Of a DNA stretch of 64,000 bases, positions 19,762 through 29,447 are shown piece by piece. Position 1 is the stretch's first letter. The number at the start of each line of letters is the position of its first letter. Under the pieces are notes generated by a model, which was given only the letters and a program-made list of their open reading frames with translations, did no database searches and was not told the origin of the DNA. Position numbers and translations under genes: made by a program. Source of the DNA: Lachnospiraceae bacterium (GTDB lineage: Bacteria > Bacillota > Clostridia > Lachnospirales > Lachnospiraceae). The stretch covers positions 113,990-177,989 of the forward strand of contig JAGBNK010000020.1 of assembly GCA_017634455.1 (NCBI GenBank), read 5' to 3'.

Positions 19762-20439
19762 CTATAATAATGACATACCATAACCATTTACAATTCCTGT
19801 AATAGGAATATTCTTCTTACAATAAGGACACTCTGATGGAGTATATGTCTCATAACTTGGTAAATCTTCTGGTGTAAATACAGGGAAGACTTCGTATTTG
19901 TCAACCTTGTCCATGGCACCAAATATCGCTGTAACACCTACAATATTACCACCGTAATATTCAATACATTCCAGACTCTTCTTCAAAGTCTCACCTGTTG
20001 TGGAAGTAGCAAGCAATACCAATACATTCTTGCCCTCAACAGCCATACGAATACTCTCTCTAAACATAAGCTGACCAATTGAATTCACCTCAGGCTCAAT
20101 TACATATACAGTCTCATGCTTATTATTGTTTGAGAAATGTCCTCTTTCTAATTCCTCTGCCAGATAAGCTCCAACCACATTGGTTCCATCCATACATACA
20201 ATTGTATCAACTGTAGTTACATGATGTAATAGCAATGACTCCATGCTCTTGGCAACTTCCCTGGCTTCCTTGGCTCTAGCTTTGAGATTAGTAATATCAA
20301 TATAATAATTTACATGTGAAGAACTCGTAGCAAAATGTCCAGGCATAGCCTTGAGATTAATAGCCCGATCATTTTGAGAATAAAACTTTATAAATTTATC
20401 ACTGATACTTTCCCATACACTCTCTCTTCTACTTTCCAT
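19762..20439 (-). CDS. Phosphoribosyltransferase-like protein with C-terminal CPYC
   Basis: The 225-residue protein has a type I PRTase-like fold: an N-terminal region similar to orotate PRTases, then strand-loop LVLLATSTTGET (about 141-151) at the position of the PRPP-binding loop. The usual acidic pair just before TTG is replaced by Leu-Ala, so normal PRPP catalysis is doubtful. A CPYC knuckle lies at 204-207 near the C-terminus. The start at 20439 is chosen because GGAGGAG lies 6 nt upstream, inside a five-codon in-frame extension. It follows dut by 37 nt, which suggests nucleotide metabolism or its regulation. Confidence 0.65.
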   Translation of the reverse strand: MESRRESVWESISDKFIKFYSQNDRAINLKAMPGHFATSSSHVNYYIDITNLKARAKEAREVAKSMESLLLHHVTTVDTIVCMDGTNVVGAYLAEELERGHFSNNNKHETVYVIEPEVNSIGQLMFRESIRMAVEGKNVLVLLATSTTGETLKKSLECIEYYGGNIVGVTAIFGAMDKVDKYEVFPVFTPEDLPSYETYTPSECPYCKKNIPITGIVNGYGMSLL

Positions 20440-20476
20440 AATTAACTCCTCCATTTATATAAGCCTTGTGAACAAG

Positions 20477-20914
20477 TTACATCTTACCTGTTGAACCAAA
20501 CCCACCCTCGCCACGGTCTGTATTATCCAGCTGTTCTACCTGCTGAAATTCAACTGACAAAAATGGCATAATAACCATCTGCGCAATTTTCTGTCCTGGT
20601 GTAATAGTTCTCTCAAAATCGCTATCGTTATGTAAAGCGACCTTAATCTCACCTCTGTAATCAGCATCCACTACTCCTGTACAGTTAGCAGGTCTCAAGC
20701 CCTCTTTAGAAGACAAACCACTTCGGGCATAAATACCGCCAAAGTAACCTTCTGGAATAGCAACTGCCAATCCTGTGCCAATCATTGCTGTTGTATGAGG
20801 ATCAATAATAATATCCTCAGTAATATCAGCAAACAAATCATACCCTGCCGCCATATCACTACCTCTTTCTGGTAATTTAGCGGAATCAGATAATGTTATA
20901 ATATCAATATTCAT
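20477..20914 (-). CDS. dut: dUTP diphosphatase
   Basis: This trimeric-type dUTPase (145 residues) hydrolyses dUTP to dUMP and pyrophosphate, keeping uracil out of DNA. All five family motifs can be read: DMAAGYDLFA, YARSGLSSKEGL, GVVDADYRGEI, PGQKIAQMVI and the C-terminal GEGGFGSTG P-loop-like arm. AAGGAAG precedes the ATG at 20914. With ung at 50 kb, the window holds both halves of uracil exclusion. Confidence 0.96.
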   Translation of the reverse strand: MNIDIITLSDSAKLPERGSDMAAGYDLFADITEDIIIDPHTTAMIGTGLAVAIPEGYFGGIYARSGLSSKEGLRPANCTGVVDADYRGEIKVALHNDSDFERTITPGQKIAQMVIMPFLSVEFQQVEQLDNTDRGEGGFGSTGKM

Positions 20915-21026
20915 AATACTTCCTTTAACCTATATATATTTGGATACAAATCCGACAGATACAATATCTAGTATCTATTGTGTATTCTATCATCCATATA
21001 TCCCATAGTCAAACAATTTTTCCATA

Positions 21027-22028
21027 TTAGAAGGAACCTGTCTCAGGCTTTTTCTCCCTAAGCATAAGTTCTGTCACAGCGGTTCTTGGATCCAAGTCTT
21101 CAAAGAGAACCTGGTTGACCTTCTCTATAATCGGTAAAGTGACACCATATTTCTCACCAAGAGCATATGCGGCCTTGGCTGAGTAGACGCCCTCAACTAC
21201 CATATGTACCTGATCCATGGCATCCTTCATGGACATTCCCTGACCTATTAGCATTCCAGCCTTGCGGTTACGGCTGTGCATACTTGAACAGGTTACAATC
21301 AAATCACCAATTCCAGCCAGACCATTGAGAGTCTCTACCTGCCCGCCCATGGCAATGGCCAATTCTGATATTTCCTTAATTCCTCTGGTTATTAATGCCG
21401 CCTTGGAATTATCTCCGAATCCAAGTCCATCTGAAATACCTGCAGCAATTGCAATAACATTTTTCAGAGAAGCTCCAATCTCTGTTCCAACCACATCTCT
21501 GCTGGTATATACGCGGAATACTTCATTCATAAATGCATTCTGAATCTGTGTTGCCCACTCTTCTTCCACAGCGGCTGCAACTACAACTGTTGGAAGGCAT
21601 TTAACAACTTCCTCTGCATGGGAAGGACCGCTAAGTACACCCATCTTCTGATTATCTCCTAGAACATCCGCTATAATATCACACTGTCCCATAAGAGTTG
21701 ATTCCTCAATACCCTTGCTGACACAGCATATCATCTGGTCAGGCTTTACATATTCCTTCATCAGATTCAAAGTAGAACGGGTTGCCACAGAAGGGACTGC
21801 CAGAACTATCATTGTCTTGTCAACTACTGCTTCTTTCAAATCAGCAGTAATTCCCAGATTATCTGGCAGAATTGCTTCCGGTAATTTATCATTTCTATGT
21901 GTATCTATCATGGATTGAGCCTGTGATGCTCTGTGAGTCCACATTACAACTTCATGTCCATTTGACAACAGATTCAATGCCAGGGCACATCCCCAGCTTC
22001 CTGCTCCAATTACACCTACTTTTTCCAT
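21027..22028 (-). CDS. gpsA: Glycerol-3-phosphate dehydrogenase [NAD(P)+]
   Basis: GpsA reduces dihydroxyacetone phosphate to sn-glycerol 3-phosphate, the backbone for phospholipids. The Rossmann motif GAGSWGCALA is at residues 8-17, the catalytic-Lys segment IGASLKNVIAIAAG is intact, and the C-terminal domain contains NRKAGMLIGQG. The length of 333 residues is normal. It follows plsY, which acylates the product, so the pair is functionally linked, although a hairpin separates them. TGGAGG precedes the ATG. Confidence 0.96.
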   Translation of the reverse strand: MEKVGVIGAGSWGCALALNLLSNGHEVVMWTHRASQAQSMIDTHRNDKLPEAILPDNLGITADLKEAVVDKTMIVLAVPSVATRSTLNLMKEYVKPDQMICCVSKGIEESTLMGQCDIIADVLGDNQKMGVLSGPSHAEEVVKCLPTVVVAAAVEEEWATQIQNAFMNEVFRVYTSRDVVGTEIGASLKNVIAIAAGISDGLGFGDNSKAALITRGIKEISELAIAMGGQVETLNGLAGIGDLIVTCSSMHSRNRKAGMLIGQGMSMKDAMDQVHMVVEGVYSAKAAYALGEKYGVTLPIIEKVNQVLFEDLDPRTAVTELMLREKKPETGSF

Positions 22029-22089
22029 AAGTTAATGCCTCCATATATTTGTAATAATGACAAGCAACAGCAAATCATTATAAAAGTAA

Positions 22090-22123
22090 AAATTCAGATA
22101 CTCAATTATAAGCATCTGAATTT
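22090..22123 (-). terminator. Terminator-like hairpin between plsY and gpsA
   Basis: A perfect 10-bp stem (22090-22099 with 22114-22123) is AT-rich and is followed on the minus strand by TTTTTACTTTT. It may end the plsY transcript or only attenuate into gpsA. Confidence 0.55.
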
Positions 22124-22132
22124 ATAATAGTC

Positions 22133-22783
22133 TTAACCTCTTTGAGATTTAAAGGAAAGCTTGTTCTCTGTTCCTGTAACCAATCTCTTAATATTACTTC
22201 TGTGCAAGAAGATTGCCAGGACAGATATGATAGTAATAATAATATATGCCTCAAACAAATCTGTCTCAGCAAATTTTAACATACCATTCATACCAAATAT
22301 AATTGTCTGAACAAGCAATCCGCAGGCACATAAAATGGAACCCAGTGATACATATTTTGTAATTCCTACTGCAATTCCAAACAAAGCAAATTCAACCGGA
22401 AGAAATTGTGGAAATAAAGCCACAATCATACCGAAGCTGCAAGCAATACCTTTACCGCCCTTGAATTTAAGAAATACCGGGAAATCATGTCCAAGTATTG
22501 CGCCAAAGGCAGCATATAATTTCAATAGTTCAATATGTTCAGGCTGAGAATTTCTGAAAATCAGCCATACAACAACAACAGCCAGAATAGCTTTCAACGC
22601 ATCTCCCACCAGAGTTATAGCTCCAGCTTTCTTACCCAGCACTCTGAGAGTATTGGTTGTTCCGATGTTTTTGCTTCCCTCCTGTCTCAAATCTACATCA
22701 TGAGCTTTACCGAACAAGAATCCGGATACAAAAGTTCCAAATGCATAACCTATTAGAATAGATATTATTCTAGCCCTAATCAT
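22133..22783 (-). CDS. plsY: Acyl-phosphate:glycerol-3-phosphate acyltransferase
   Basis: This small polytopic membrane enzyme (216 residues, about five helices) transfers the acyl group from acyl-phosphate to glycerol 3-phosphate. The conserved loops are present: GSKNIGTTNTLR, GHDFPVFLKFKGGKGIACSFG and the C-terminal HRSNIKRL. PlsX at 42-43 kb makes its acyl-phosphate and GpsA its acceptor. The ATG lies 3 nt after the der stop, so it is probably coupled to der. Confidence 0.95.
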   Translation of the reverse strand: MIRARIISILIGYAFGTFVSGFLFGKAHDVDLRQEGSKNIGTTNTLRVLGKKAGAITLVGDALKAILAVVVVWLIFRNSQPEHIELLKLYAAFGAILGHDFPVFLKFKGGKGIACSFGMIVALFPQFLPVEFALFGIAVGITKYVSLGSILCACGLLVQTIIFGMNGMLKFAETDLFEAYIIITIISVLAIFLHRSNIKRLVTGTENKLSFKSQRG

Positions 22784-22786
22784 TAC

Positions 22787-24109
22787 TTAGTCTTCCTTTC
22801 GCTCCCTAATGATAAATTTAAGAGAAGTTCCCTCAAATCCAAATGCATCTCTAATTCTGTTCTCCAGATATCTAACATATGAGAAATGCATCAGTTCTTT
22901 GTCATTTACGAAAATAACAAATGTTGGTGGCTTAACAGCAACCTGAGTTGTGTAAAAGATTTTCAATCTACGGCCCTTGTCAGAAGGTGGTTGCTGTAAT
23001 GCAACAGCCTCAGTGACAATTTCATTTAACACACCTGTACCAACTCTCATAGAATTATTCTCAATAACTGCATCGATTGTCTCATAAATCTTATTGAGAC
23101 GCTGGCCGGTCTTGACTGATATAAACATAATCTGAGCATAAGGCATAAATGATAGAGTCTGACGAATCTTGTCTGTATGCTCTTTGATAGTTTTGTTGTT
23201 CTTCTCAATGGCATCCCATTTATTTACAGCAATGATGATACCCTTGCCTCGATCATGAGCGATACCAGCAATCTTGGCATCCTGCTCAGTTACACCTTCC
23301 GTGGCATCAATCATAATAATTACAACATCAGCCTTCTCAACAGCTGCAACAGCACGAATGATACTGAATCTCTCAAGTTCTTCCTTAATCTTGCTCTTAC
23401 GACGAAGTCCTGCTGTATCAATAAATATGTATTCTCTGCCATGGAATTTCACTCTTGTATCAATGGCATCACGAGTTGTACCTGCAATATTTGATACAAT
23501 CACTCTGTTCTCGCCACATAGTTTATTAACAAGAGATGACTTACCTACATTTGGCTTACCGATAATTGCAATTCTAGGAGTGTCATCCTCCTCCTCATCT
23601 GCATCACGAGCTGGAAAATATGATGTAACTCTATCTAACATATCACCTAAACCAAGCATTGATGATGATGAAATAGGAACCGGTTCACCAATTCCTAAAT
23701 TATAGAATTCATAAACATCAGGCATGTATTTATCGAAATTATCTACCTTGTTTACAACCAAAACTACAGGCTTTTTGCTTCTGCGAAGCATATCTGCAAC
23801 TTTTGAGTCAGAATCAACCAATCCCTGACGGACATCCGTCATAAATACAATAACATCTGCTGTATCAATTGCTATTTGAGCCTGCTCACGCATCTGGCTG
23901 ATAATTACATCCTTGGAATCAGGCTCAATACCGCCTGTATCAATCATGGTAAATTCATAATTAAGCCATGTAACATCAGCATATATTCTATCCCTGGTAA
24001 CTCCAGGTGTATCTTTTACTATTGAAATTCTCTCTCCTGCCAAGGCATTAAATAAAGTTGACTTACCTACATTTGGTCTGCCAACAATTGCCACTACTGG
24101 TTTTGCCAT
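22787..24109 (-). CDS. der: Ribosome-assembly GTPase Der (EngA)
   Basis: Der has two tandem GTPase domains, G1 GRPNVGKS near residue 10 and G1 GKPNVGKS near 180, each with DTGG/DTAG and NKVD/NKWD motifs. A C-terminal KH-like domain ends FIIRERKED. It acts in 50S subunit assembly. The start at 24109 (440 residues) is set by GGAGG 7-8 nt upstream. The longer in-frame reading would overlap the preceding gene. Confidence 0.96.
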   Translation of the reverse strand: MAKPVVAIVGRPNVGKSTLFNALAGERISIVKDTPGVTRDRIYADVTWLNYEFTMIDTGGIEPDSKDVIISQMREQAQIAIDTADVIVFMTDVRQGLVDSDSKVADMLRRSKKPVVLVVNKVDNFDKYMPDVYEFYNLGIGEPVPISSSSMLGLGDMLDRVTSYFPARDADEEEDDTPRIAIIGKPNVGKSSLVNKLCGENRVIVSNIAGTTRDAIDTRVKFHGREYIFIDTAGLRRKSKIKEELERFSIIRAVAAVEKADVVIIMIDATEGVTEQDAKIAGIAHDRGKGIIIAVNKWDAIEKNNKTIKEHTDKIRQTLSFMPYAQIMFISVKTGQRLNKIYETIDAVIENNSMRVGTGVLNEIVTEAVALQQPPSDKGRRLKIFYTTQVAVKPPTFVIFVNDKELMHFSYVRYLENRIRDAFGFEGTSLKFIIRERKED

Positions 24110-24129
24110 ATATATCCTCCAATTTGTCC

Positions 24130-25443
24130 TTACGACAACATACAATCTACAAAATCTTGTCCGCTTGATTTTACAATATCTATTGGTACTTGTAAAGTTT
24201 CACTGGCTTCAGCCACAGTAATATCATCCAGAAAATCTCTCTCTTCCTGTCTTACCATATTCTGAGGGATCAGAAGCTTCTCACCAAGTTCCACATCCTT
24301 TAATTGAGCAATTAAATCCTGACCGGTTATAAGCCCTGATACTGTAATTCTCTCACCAAAGAAATTATTTACAATGGTATATACTCTAATATCAACCTTT
24401 GGAAACTTTCTCATTAGTTCCTGACTTAATTCCTCAATAAATGGAGCTGCCAACTTTCCTGTAGCAAGAGAAATTGTTCGTTTCTTCATAAATGGTTTCC
24501 TCTTGGCACGCCCAAGAGCATCTCTAAATTCATCCATAAGAAGTCTAATCATTCCAACTCCATTTTCAAGCTGAATATAACCATCATATCTGTCCGCTTC
24601 TGGTAAAGGCAATTCAGCTGTGAGATACCACTCATCAGAAGCCTGAACAAAATGCATACCTGTCTCCTCATAAGCCTTGTCCTGCCATCTGTGAATTATA
24701 TCCAGAACCTCTCTGGCATCATCTCTTTCAAAAGGCTCTAGAGGATATAGGCCATCTCTGTATTTGCTGAGTCCAACAGGTACCACAGACATGGACTGCA
24801 TCTGAGGATAGTACTCATATAATTCTCTGATGGATCGCTCCAACTCTTCACCATCATTTACACCCTTGCACAATACAATCTGAGCATTCATCTCAATACC
24901 AGCATCTGCCAGCTTCTTGATTTTGTCCATAATATCTCCGGCAAATCTGTTATGTAACATACGCTTACGAAGTTCCGGATTAGTAGCCTGCACAGATATG
25001 TTAATTGGAGCTAAATGATATTTAATGATTCTGTCTAAGTCCTCCTCCTTCATATTGGTAAGAGTCACATAATTACCCTGAAGGAAAGACAGTCTGGTAT
25101 CATCATCCTTGAAATATAGAGTCTCTCGCATATTCGGAGGCATCTGATCAATAAAACAGAAGATGCACTTGTTATGGCAGGATCTGTATTCATCCATAAG
25201 ACCATTTTCAAAAGAAATACCTAAGTCTTCACCCTCACCTTTTACAATATGGAGATTATATCTGTCTCCATTAGGTTTGAGAATAACCATATCGAATTCC
25301 GGTTCATCTTCATAATAGTAATAGTCAAATATATCCTCCAGCTTCACATTATTGATTGATTCAATAATATCAAGTGGTTCAATTCCATTTTCAGCCGCCA
25401 CGCTTCCTTTTCTCACAAAAGCAATCTGATTCGCCTGACTCAT
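24130..25443 (-). CDS. DUF512 family PDZ / radical-SAM-like protein
   Basis: The 437-residue protein has an N-terminal PDZ-like domain (about 5-70, [18 protein letters not shown]) and a central segment with the radical-SAM cysteine pattern C-x3-C-x2-C in [19 protein letters not shown]512 domain fills the C-terminal half ([18 protein letters not shown]). The family is nearly always next to der in Firmicutes, as here (20-nt spacing), but its reaction is not known. GGAGG precedes the ATG. Confidence 0.9.
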   Translation of the reverse strand: MSQANQIAFVRKGSVAAENGIEPLDIIESINNVKLEDIFDYYYYEDEPEFDMVILKPNGDRYNLHIVKGEGEDLGISFENGLMDEYRSCHNKCIFCFIDQMPPNMRETLYFKDDDTRLSFLQGNYVTLTNMKEEDLDRIIKYHLAPINISVQATNPELRKRMLHNRFAGDIMDKIKKLADAGIEMNAQIVLCKGVNDGEELERSIRELYEYYPQMQSMSVVPVGLSKYRDGLYPLEPFERDDAREVLDIIHRWQDKAYEETGMHFVQASDEWYLTAELPLPEADRYDGYIQLENGVGMIRLLMDEFRDALGRAKRKPFMKKRTISLATGKLAAPFIEELSQELMRKFPKVDIRVYTIVNNFFGERITVSGLITGQDLIAQLKDVELGEKLLIPQNMVRQEERDFLDDITVAEASETLQVPIDIVKSSGQDFVDCMLS

Positions 25444-25452
25444 TTAATCCTC

Positions 25453-25827
25453 CTACATAGCAATATAGGGAAATGCATTTCGATATAGGTATACATCCTC
25501 ACCATATATTGCAACAACATCAAAGCGGATATTTCTGTCCGGTGAAATGTGCTTAACCATTCTGTAGTAATCAGAAGTTTTGCATATCTTACACTGCTTA
25601 TGAATATTAACAGCAGCTTCTGCGCTCCCCTGGAAATATCTATCCTTGCGATATTTCACCTCCACAAAGCACAGGTTGTTATCTTCCTCACCGATTATGT
25701 CTATCTCGCCTATTTTACAACGAAAATTTCTATCAAGAATTCTATATCCCTGACTCATTAAATAAGCAGCCGCCTTGTCTTCCATTGCGGCTCCCACACT
25801 TCTGTTATTCAATACCCAATTCCCCAT
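25453..25827 (-). CDS. YraN family (UPF0102) nuclease-like protein
   Basis: The 124-residue protein has the YraN signature: an N-terminal NRSVGAAMEDKAAAYL helix, then the endonuclease-fold core RCKIGEIDIIGEEDNNLCFVEVKYR with the E-I-D and E-V-K residues of the PD-(D/E)XK type. The family resembles Holliday-junction resolvases but is of uncertain role. No strong ribosome site precedes the ATG at 25827, so it may rely on coupling from the FlhB-like gene 22 nt upstream. Confidence 0.88.
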   Translation of the reverse strand: MGNWVLNNRSVGAAMEDKAAAYLMSQGYRILDRNFRCKIGEIDIIGEEDNNLCFVEVKYRKDRYFQGSAEAAVNIHKQCKICKTSDYYRMVKHISPDRNIRFDVVAIYGEDVYLYRNAFPYIAM

Positions 25828-25849
25828 TTATAATCTGTCAAATATTATC

Positions 25850-26179
25850 TTACTTGGCAGCTCCATCAAGCTTCGCCTTAACCTTTTCCATTCCATCTAC
25901 AAAGAGCAAAATCTCTGCAACAACCTCATATAACTCAGGTGGTATAGCCTCTCCAATATCCAACTTGGACAGAGTGTCTGCCAACTTGCTATCCTTGTAA
26001 GTTGGAACATCATTTTCCTTGGCAGTCTCTAGAATCTTTTGAGCTGTGTATCCCTTACCTGTAGCTACGATTTTCGGAGCCACATCATTGGGATCATATT
26101 CCAAGGCCACAGCAGTCAGATCTTTATCAACTTTCTCCTCGTCGCCAAAACTGTTTGGCTTCCATTTTGTATCTGCCAT
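25850..26179 (-). CDS. FlhB C-terminal-domain-like protein (YlqH-type)
   Basis: The 109-residue protein resembles the cytoplasmic domain of FlhB/EscU after the autocleavage site: DLTAVALEYDPNDVAPKIVATGKGYTAQ corresponds to the region after NPTH in FlhB, and ELYEVVAEILLFV to its C-terminal helices. It lacks the FlhB membrane domain and the NPTH motif. B. subtilis has the equivalent orphan (ylqH) in the same rnhB-ylqG-ylqH order. Its ATG lies just after the stop of the FliK-like gene, with GAGGG in that gene. Confidence 0.85.
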   Translation of the reverse strand: MADTKWKPNSFGDEEKVDKDLTAVALEYDPNDVAPKIVATGKGYTAQKILETAKENDVPTYKDSKLADTLSKLDIGEAIPPELYEVVAEILLFVDGMEKVKAKLDGAAK

Positions 26180-26181
26180 AT

Positions 26182-27954
26182 CTACGCCCTCACATCAAAG
26201 GAATATCTATGCAACTGACCGTCGCCTCCCTTGTCCGCCTGCAATAATTCATCAACAAAATTCTGATTCTTACCCTCGTTCTCAAATCCGAACTGGCAAT
26301 TATATCCTTTGTCCTGTAATCTCTTGGTGAGCAAATCAATATTATTTTCAATAAGTTCTAAGGACTTAACATCCTCTAAATACCAGTTGGTAGTTACATT
26401 TCTCTCCTTTAGCTTCACCGAGATATCTACAGGTCCCAGATTGTCCATGTCGAAATGTAGAAAAGCTGTAAGTTCATCATTTTCACTCTTCTCACCAGAT
26501 TTATTGCTATATACATACAGCTCACCATTTACATTCTGGCCACTCATTTTCAGAGGTAGCTGTACATAGGTATACATCTGATTTATGGCATTCATGAAAT
26601 CAATATTGGATGATACATTGTTGGCAGCCTTGGCCACAGCCTCAGAAACCTTGGGATATGCATCTGCAATTTCCTTCAATCGAAACATCTGCTGTTCCAT
26701 TCTCTGATATAAGTCTTTTACAGCATGTTCCTTGGTCAATTCCTCTGGCTTGAGAGTCATTTTCTCAGTAGCTACATCCTTTAGGATTCTCTTATATGCC
26801 TTGGAGCCAATTAGCTCAGTAAGCTGCTCCTTGGATATACTACCGCTATTTTGAGACATATAATTTGCCAGATCTTTGAGCAAATCAACGTTGTTCACAT
26901 CCGACTTCAGATTCATATTTGAATCAAAATATTTCATATGATTAACTGCGAAGTCCGGAAGCTTAGACAATGATGCTCCCAGTCCTTCAAGCTCATTTCT
27001 AGGCAAGGTTGATGCAAGTGTACCATTTGGAATCCCCTCCTCAGGTGTATTTTCATTAACCTGAATCTCTACCATACCAGAGCCTTGGGAAGCATTTTCC
27101 TTGGATACAACCTCTGATGCCATATTTTGACTACTTACAGCGCTTTCGTTTGCAAGAGTTTGATTTCCATTTAAGTTCTGTACATTTGCCGCAGCATTTT
27201 CACCTGCCATACCAGTTGCAGACTGAGTTGACCCCGTAGAATTTTGTATATTAGAAGCATCAGCACCTTCCTGGGATGTGAAAAATGTTACCAGCTTATT
27301 CTGAAGCTCAGTTCCCTGGTCAACTGACAGATTATCATCAACAATCATCTCTGGAATTGTATCCAGCAATTGATTAATCTGCTTTACTACAAAACCTTCA
27401 TCAGCTTTATAATTCTCATACATTGCCACATTATCTGCAGTTAATGGAATATTTAATTTAGTCATCTCAACAGCTGAAGCCGGATCAGAGGCTCCTGTGG
27501 ATGCTATTGTTCTGGACATATCCTGTAGGCTCTTGGCATCAATAGGCATCTGCTGCTTCATCATAGCATTTACCATATTGATATTTCTCTCATTTACCGG
27601 GAGACTTGCCGCATCCAGAGCAGATGTAAGTGTAGGATTTGAGAAAACTCCATTTTGAGACATGGGCTTAATCTGAATAGATTCACCATCATTACTCTTT
27701 ACCTGAAAGAATACTGACTGACCTTTTTCCAAAGTTACACCTTTATCCAGGCGCGCAGTAATATTTTGACCACTGCTCAATCCCAGGATAACCTGATTAC
27801 CCTTGATGAAATTGACAGTGCCCTCAAACACGCTGCCGGTCTTCAGCTGTTTCACTGTCTCAACCAGTTGTTCCACGCCTTTTACCTTGGTGGATACCTG
27901 ACTACCTGCAGCTATATTATTTCCATATTGTCCCAATAAATCCGATATCTGCAT
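26182..27954 (-). CDS. FliK-like (hook-length-control C-terminal domain) protein, YlqG-type
   Basis: The 590-residue protein has a conserved N-terminal domain (1-110, SGQNITARLDKGVTLEKGQ), a long low-complexity Ser/Asn/Ala/Gln-rich centre (about 225-310), and a C-terminal region resembling the FliK/Flg_hook domain (about 470-570: ELTAFLHFDMDNLGPVDISV then LTKRLQDKGYNCQFGF). It occupies the place of B. subtilis ylqG, between rnhB and the FlhB-like gene. Direct involvement in the flagellum is unproven, and its partner is probably the downstream FlhB-C-like protein. Confidence 0.72.
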   Translation of the reverse strand: MQISDLLGQYGNNIAAGSQVSTKVKGVEQLVETVKQLKTGSVFEGTVNFIKGNQVILGLSSGQNITARLDKGVTLEKGQSVFFQVKSNDGESIQIKPMSQNGVFSNPTLTSALDAASLPVNERNINMVNAMMKQQMPIDAKSLQDMSRTIASTGASDPASAVEMTKLNIPLTADNVAMYENYKADEGFVVKQINQLLDTIPEMIVDDNLSVDQGTELQNKLVTFFTSQEGADASNIQNSTGSTQSATGMAGENAAANVQNLNGNQTLANESAVSSQNMASEVVSKENASQGSGMVEIQVNENTPEEGIPNGTLASTLPRNELEGLGASLSKLPDFAVNHMKYFDSNMNLKSDVNNVDLLKDLANYMSQNSGSISKEQLTELIGSKAYKRILKDVATEKMTLKPEELTKEHAVKDLYQRMEQQMFRLKEIADAYPKVSEAVAKAANNVSSNIDFMNAINQMYTYVQLPLKMSGQNVNGELYVYSNKSGEKSENDELTAFLHFDMDNLGPVDISVKLKERNVTTNWYLEDVKSLELIENNIDLLTKRLQDKGYNCQFGFENEGKNQNFVDELLQADKGGDGQLHRYSFDVRA

Positions 27955-28035
27955 AATTACTCCCTACATATAGCATATATAATCATTTCGGATAAAACAG
28001 ATTATATATTTAGCCTCCTCAAATCAGCTTACAGA

Positions 28036-28803
28036 CTAAATAAAATTCTGGATAAATGATTTTCTATGAATATGAGTTGGACCATATTTCTTCAAGGCTT
28101 CTATATGATCCGCTGTTCCATAACCCTTGTTCTTGGCAAATCCGTATTCCGGCATAAGCTTATCATACTCAACCATCAATCTATCTCTGGTAACCTTGGC
28201 CACAATACTGGCTGCTCCAATGGAGATACTCTTGGCATCACCCTTGATAATTGGCACCTGCTTTACATCCACACCTGGAATTGTAACTGCATCATTAAGC
28301 AGTAATTCCGGCGCCACATCCAGCTGACTAATAGCCTGTCTCATAGCTTCATATGTAGCCTGTAAAATGTTGATCTCGTCAATTGTTTCAGGATATACCA
28401 AACCTATACCCACAGCCACTGCCTTGTCATAAATCTCTTCATACAATTTCTCTCTCATAGACTCAGACAGCTTCTTGGAATCATTAATATATAAAATATC
28501 ACAATCCTTTGGCAGAATAACTGCTCCAGCGCACACAGGACCTGCAAGAGGGCCTCTGCCCACCTCATCAATTCCGCATATGTAATCATATTCGTCCCAA
28601 TACAAGTGTTCATATTTCTTGAGACCTTCGATTCTATCCAATTCCTTGTTGTATTTCTCCAGCTTCTTCTCAGCAGATGTAACCAGCTTCTGGACACCTG
28701 CTCTGTCATCTGAAGAATACTCCTCTATGAAAGAAGGCAGCATATTAATATCAGCCGCCTCGTACTCTAATTTTATATCACCGATTTTCTTCGCATTTTC
28801 CAT
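28036..28803 (-). CDS. rnhB: Ribonuclease HII
   Basis: RnhB cleaves RNA in RNA-DNA hybrids and excises single ribonucleotides. The catalytic-core start YDYICGIDEVGRGPLAGPV, the acidic residues in NDSKKLSES and the GAASIVAKVTRDR segment are intact. The length of 255 residues equals the B. subtilis enzyme, including the N-terminal extension of about 70 residues. It follows lepB by 23 nt in the rbgA-lepB-rnhB cluster. Confidence 0.96.
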   Translation of the reverse strand: MENAKKIGDIKLEYEAADINMLPSFIEEYSSDDRAGVQKLVTSAEKKLEKYNKELDRIEGLKKYEHLYWDEYDYICGIDEVGRGPLAGPVCAGAVILPKDCDILYINDSKKLSESMREKLYEEIYDKAVAVGIGLVYPETIDEINILQATYEAMRQAISQLDVAPELLLNDAVTIPGVDVKQVPIIKGDAKSISIGAASIVAKVTRDRLMVEYDKLMPEYGFAKNKGYGTADHIEALKKYGPTHIHRKSFIQNFI

Positions 28804-28826
28804 GTTATAAACTGCTCCAAATCCAC

Positions 28827-29441
28827 CTACTGATGTTTTATAATTCCAAACTTATCAAAAGGATATATGCGCATCCACGCCTTACCTACAATATCCTCTC
28901 TCTTAATATTCCCCACAACTGCAAATCTGGAATCAGTACTGTTGTTTCTATTGTCACCCATAACGAAATATTCATCAGGTCCTAGAATTATTGGATTAGA
29001 TGCCACGCCGGCGTAATTAATATTTTCCAAACCATAGTTTTCCTTGAGACATACTCCATTAATATAGATATCACCCATCTCATTAATCCATACAGTCTCA
29101 CCTGGCAGACCTATGATTCTCTTGATGTAAAATGTATCTTCTGCTCCCGTATTGCTCTCTGCATTCTTGTCACCATACTCATAAAATGGGAATACAATAA
29201 TGTCAAAACGCTCTGGATCATGGAACTTATAAGAGATCTTGTCAATAATAAGATTATCTCCATTGCTGAGTGTCGACTCCATAGAAGAACCACTCACCTG
29301 TGTTCTCTGTCCCACATAAGTAATAATAATAAAACAGAAAAGCAAAACAGCGGCCACATAGAGCACCATTCCAAGAAAATCCTTCAGAAATTTATTTTTA
29401 TCAAACTTTTTCTCTTCGTTATTAGTATTTTGTTCAAGCAT
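28827..29441 (-). CDS. lepB: Signal peptidase I (copy 1)
   Basis: The 204-residue type I signal peptidase is anchored by one N-terminal helix (about 22-43) with its catalytic domain outside. The Ser nucleophile is in SGSSMESTL (Ser53), the general-base Lys in TFYIKRIIGLPGE, and box E is GDNRNNSTDSR. It cleaves Sec and Tat signal peptides. The start lies 6 nt after the rbgA stop with only a weak AAGAAG site, implying translational coupling. A second paralogue lies on the other side of rbgA. Confidence 0.95.
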   Translation of the reverse strand: MLEQNTNNEEKKFDKNKFLKDFLGMVLYVAAVLLFCFIIITYVGQRTQVSGSSMESTLSNGDNLIIDKISYKFHDPERFDIIVFPFYEYGDKNAESNTGAEDTFYIKRIIGLPGETVWINEMGDIYINGVCLKENYGLENINYAGVASNPIILGPDEYFVMGDNRNNSTDSRFAVVGNIKREDIVGKAWMRIYPFDKFGIIKHQ

Positions 29442-29447
29442 ATCTTC

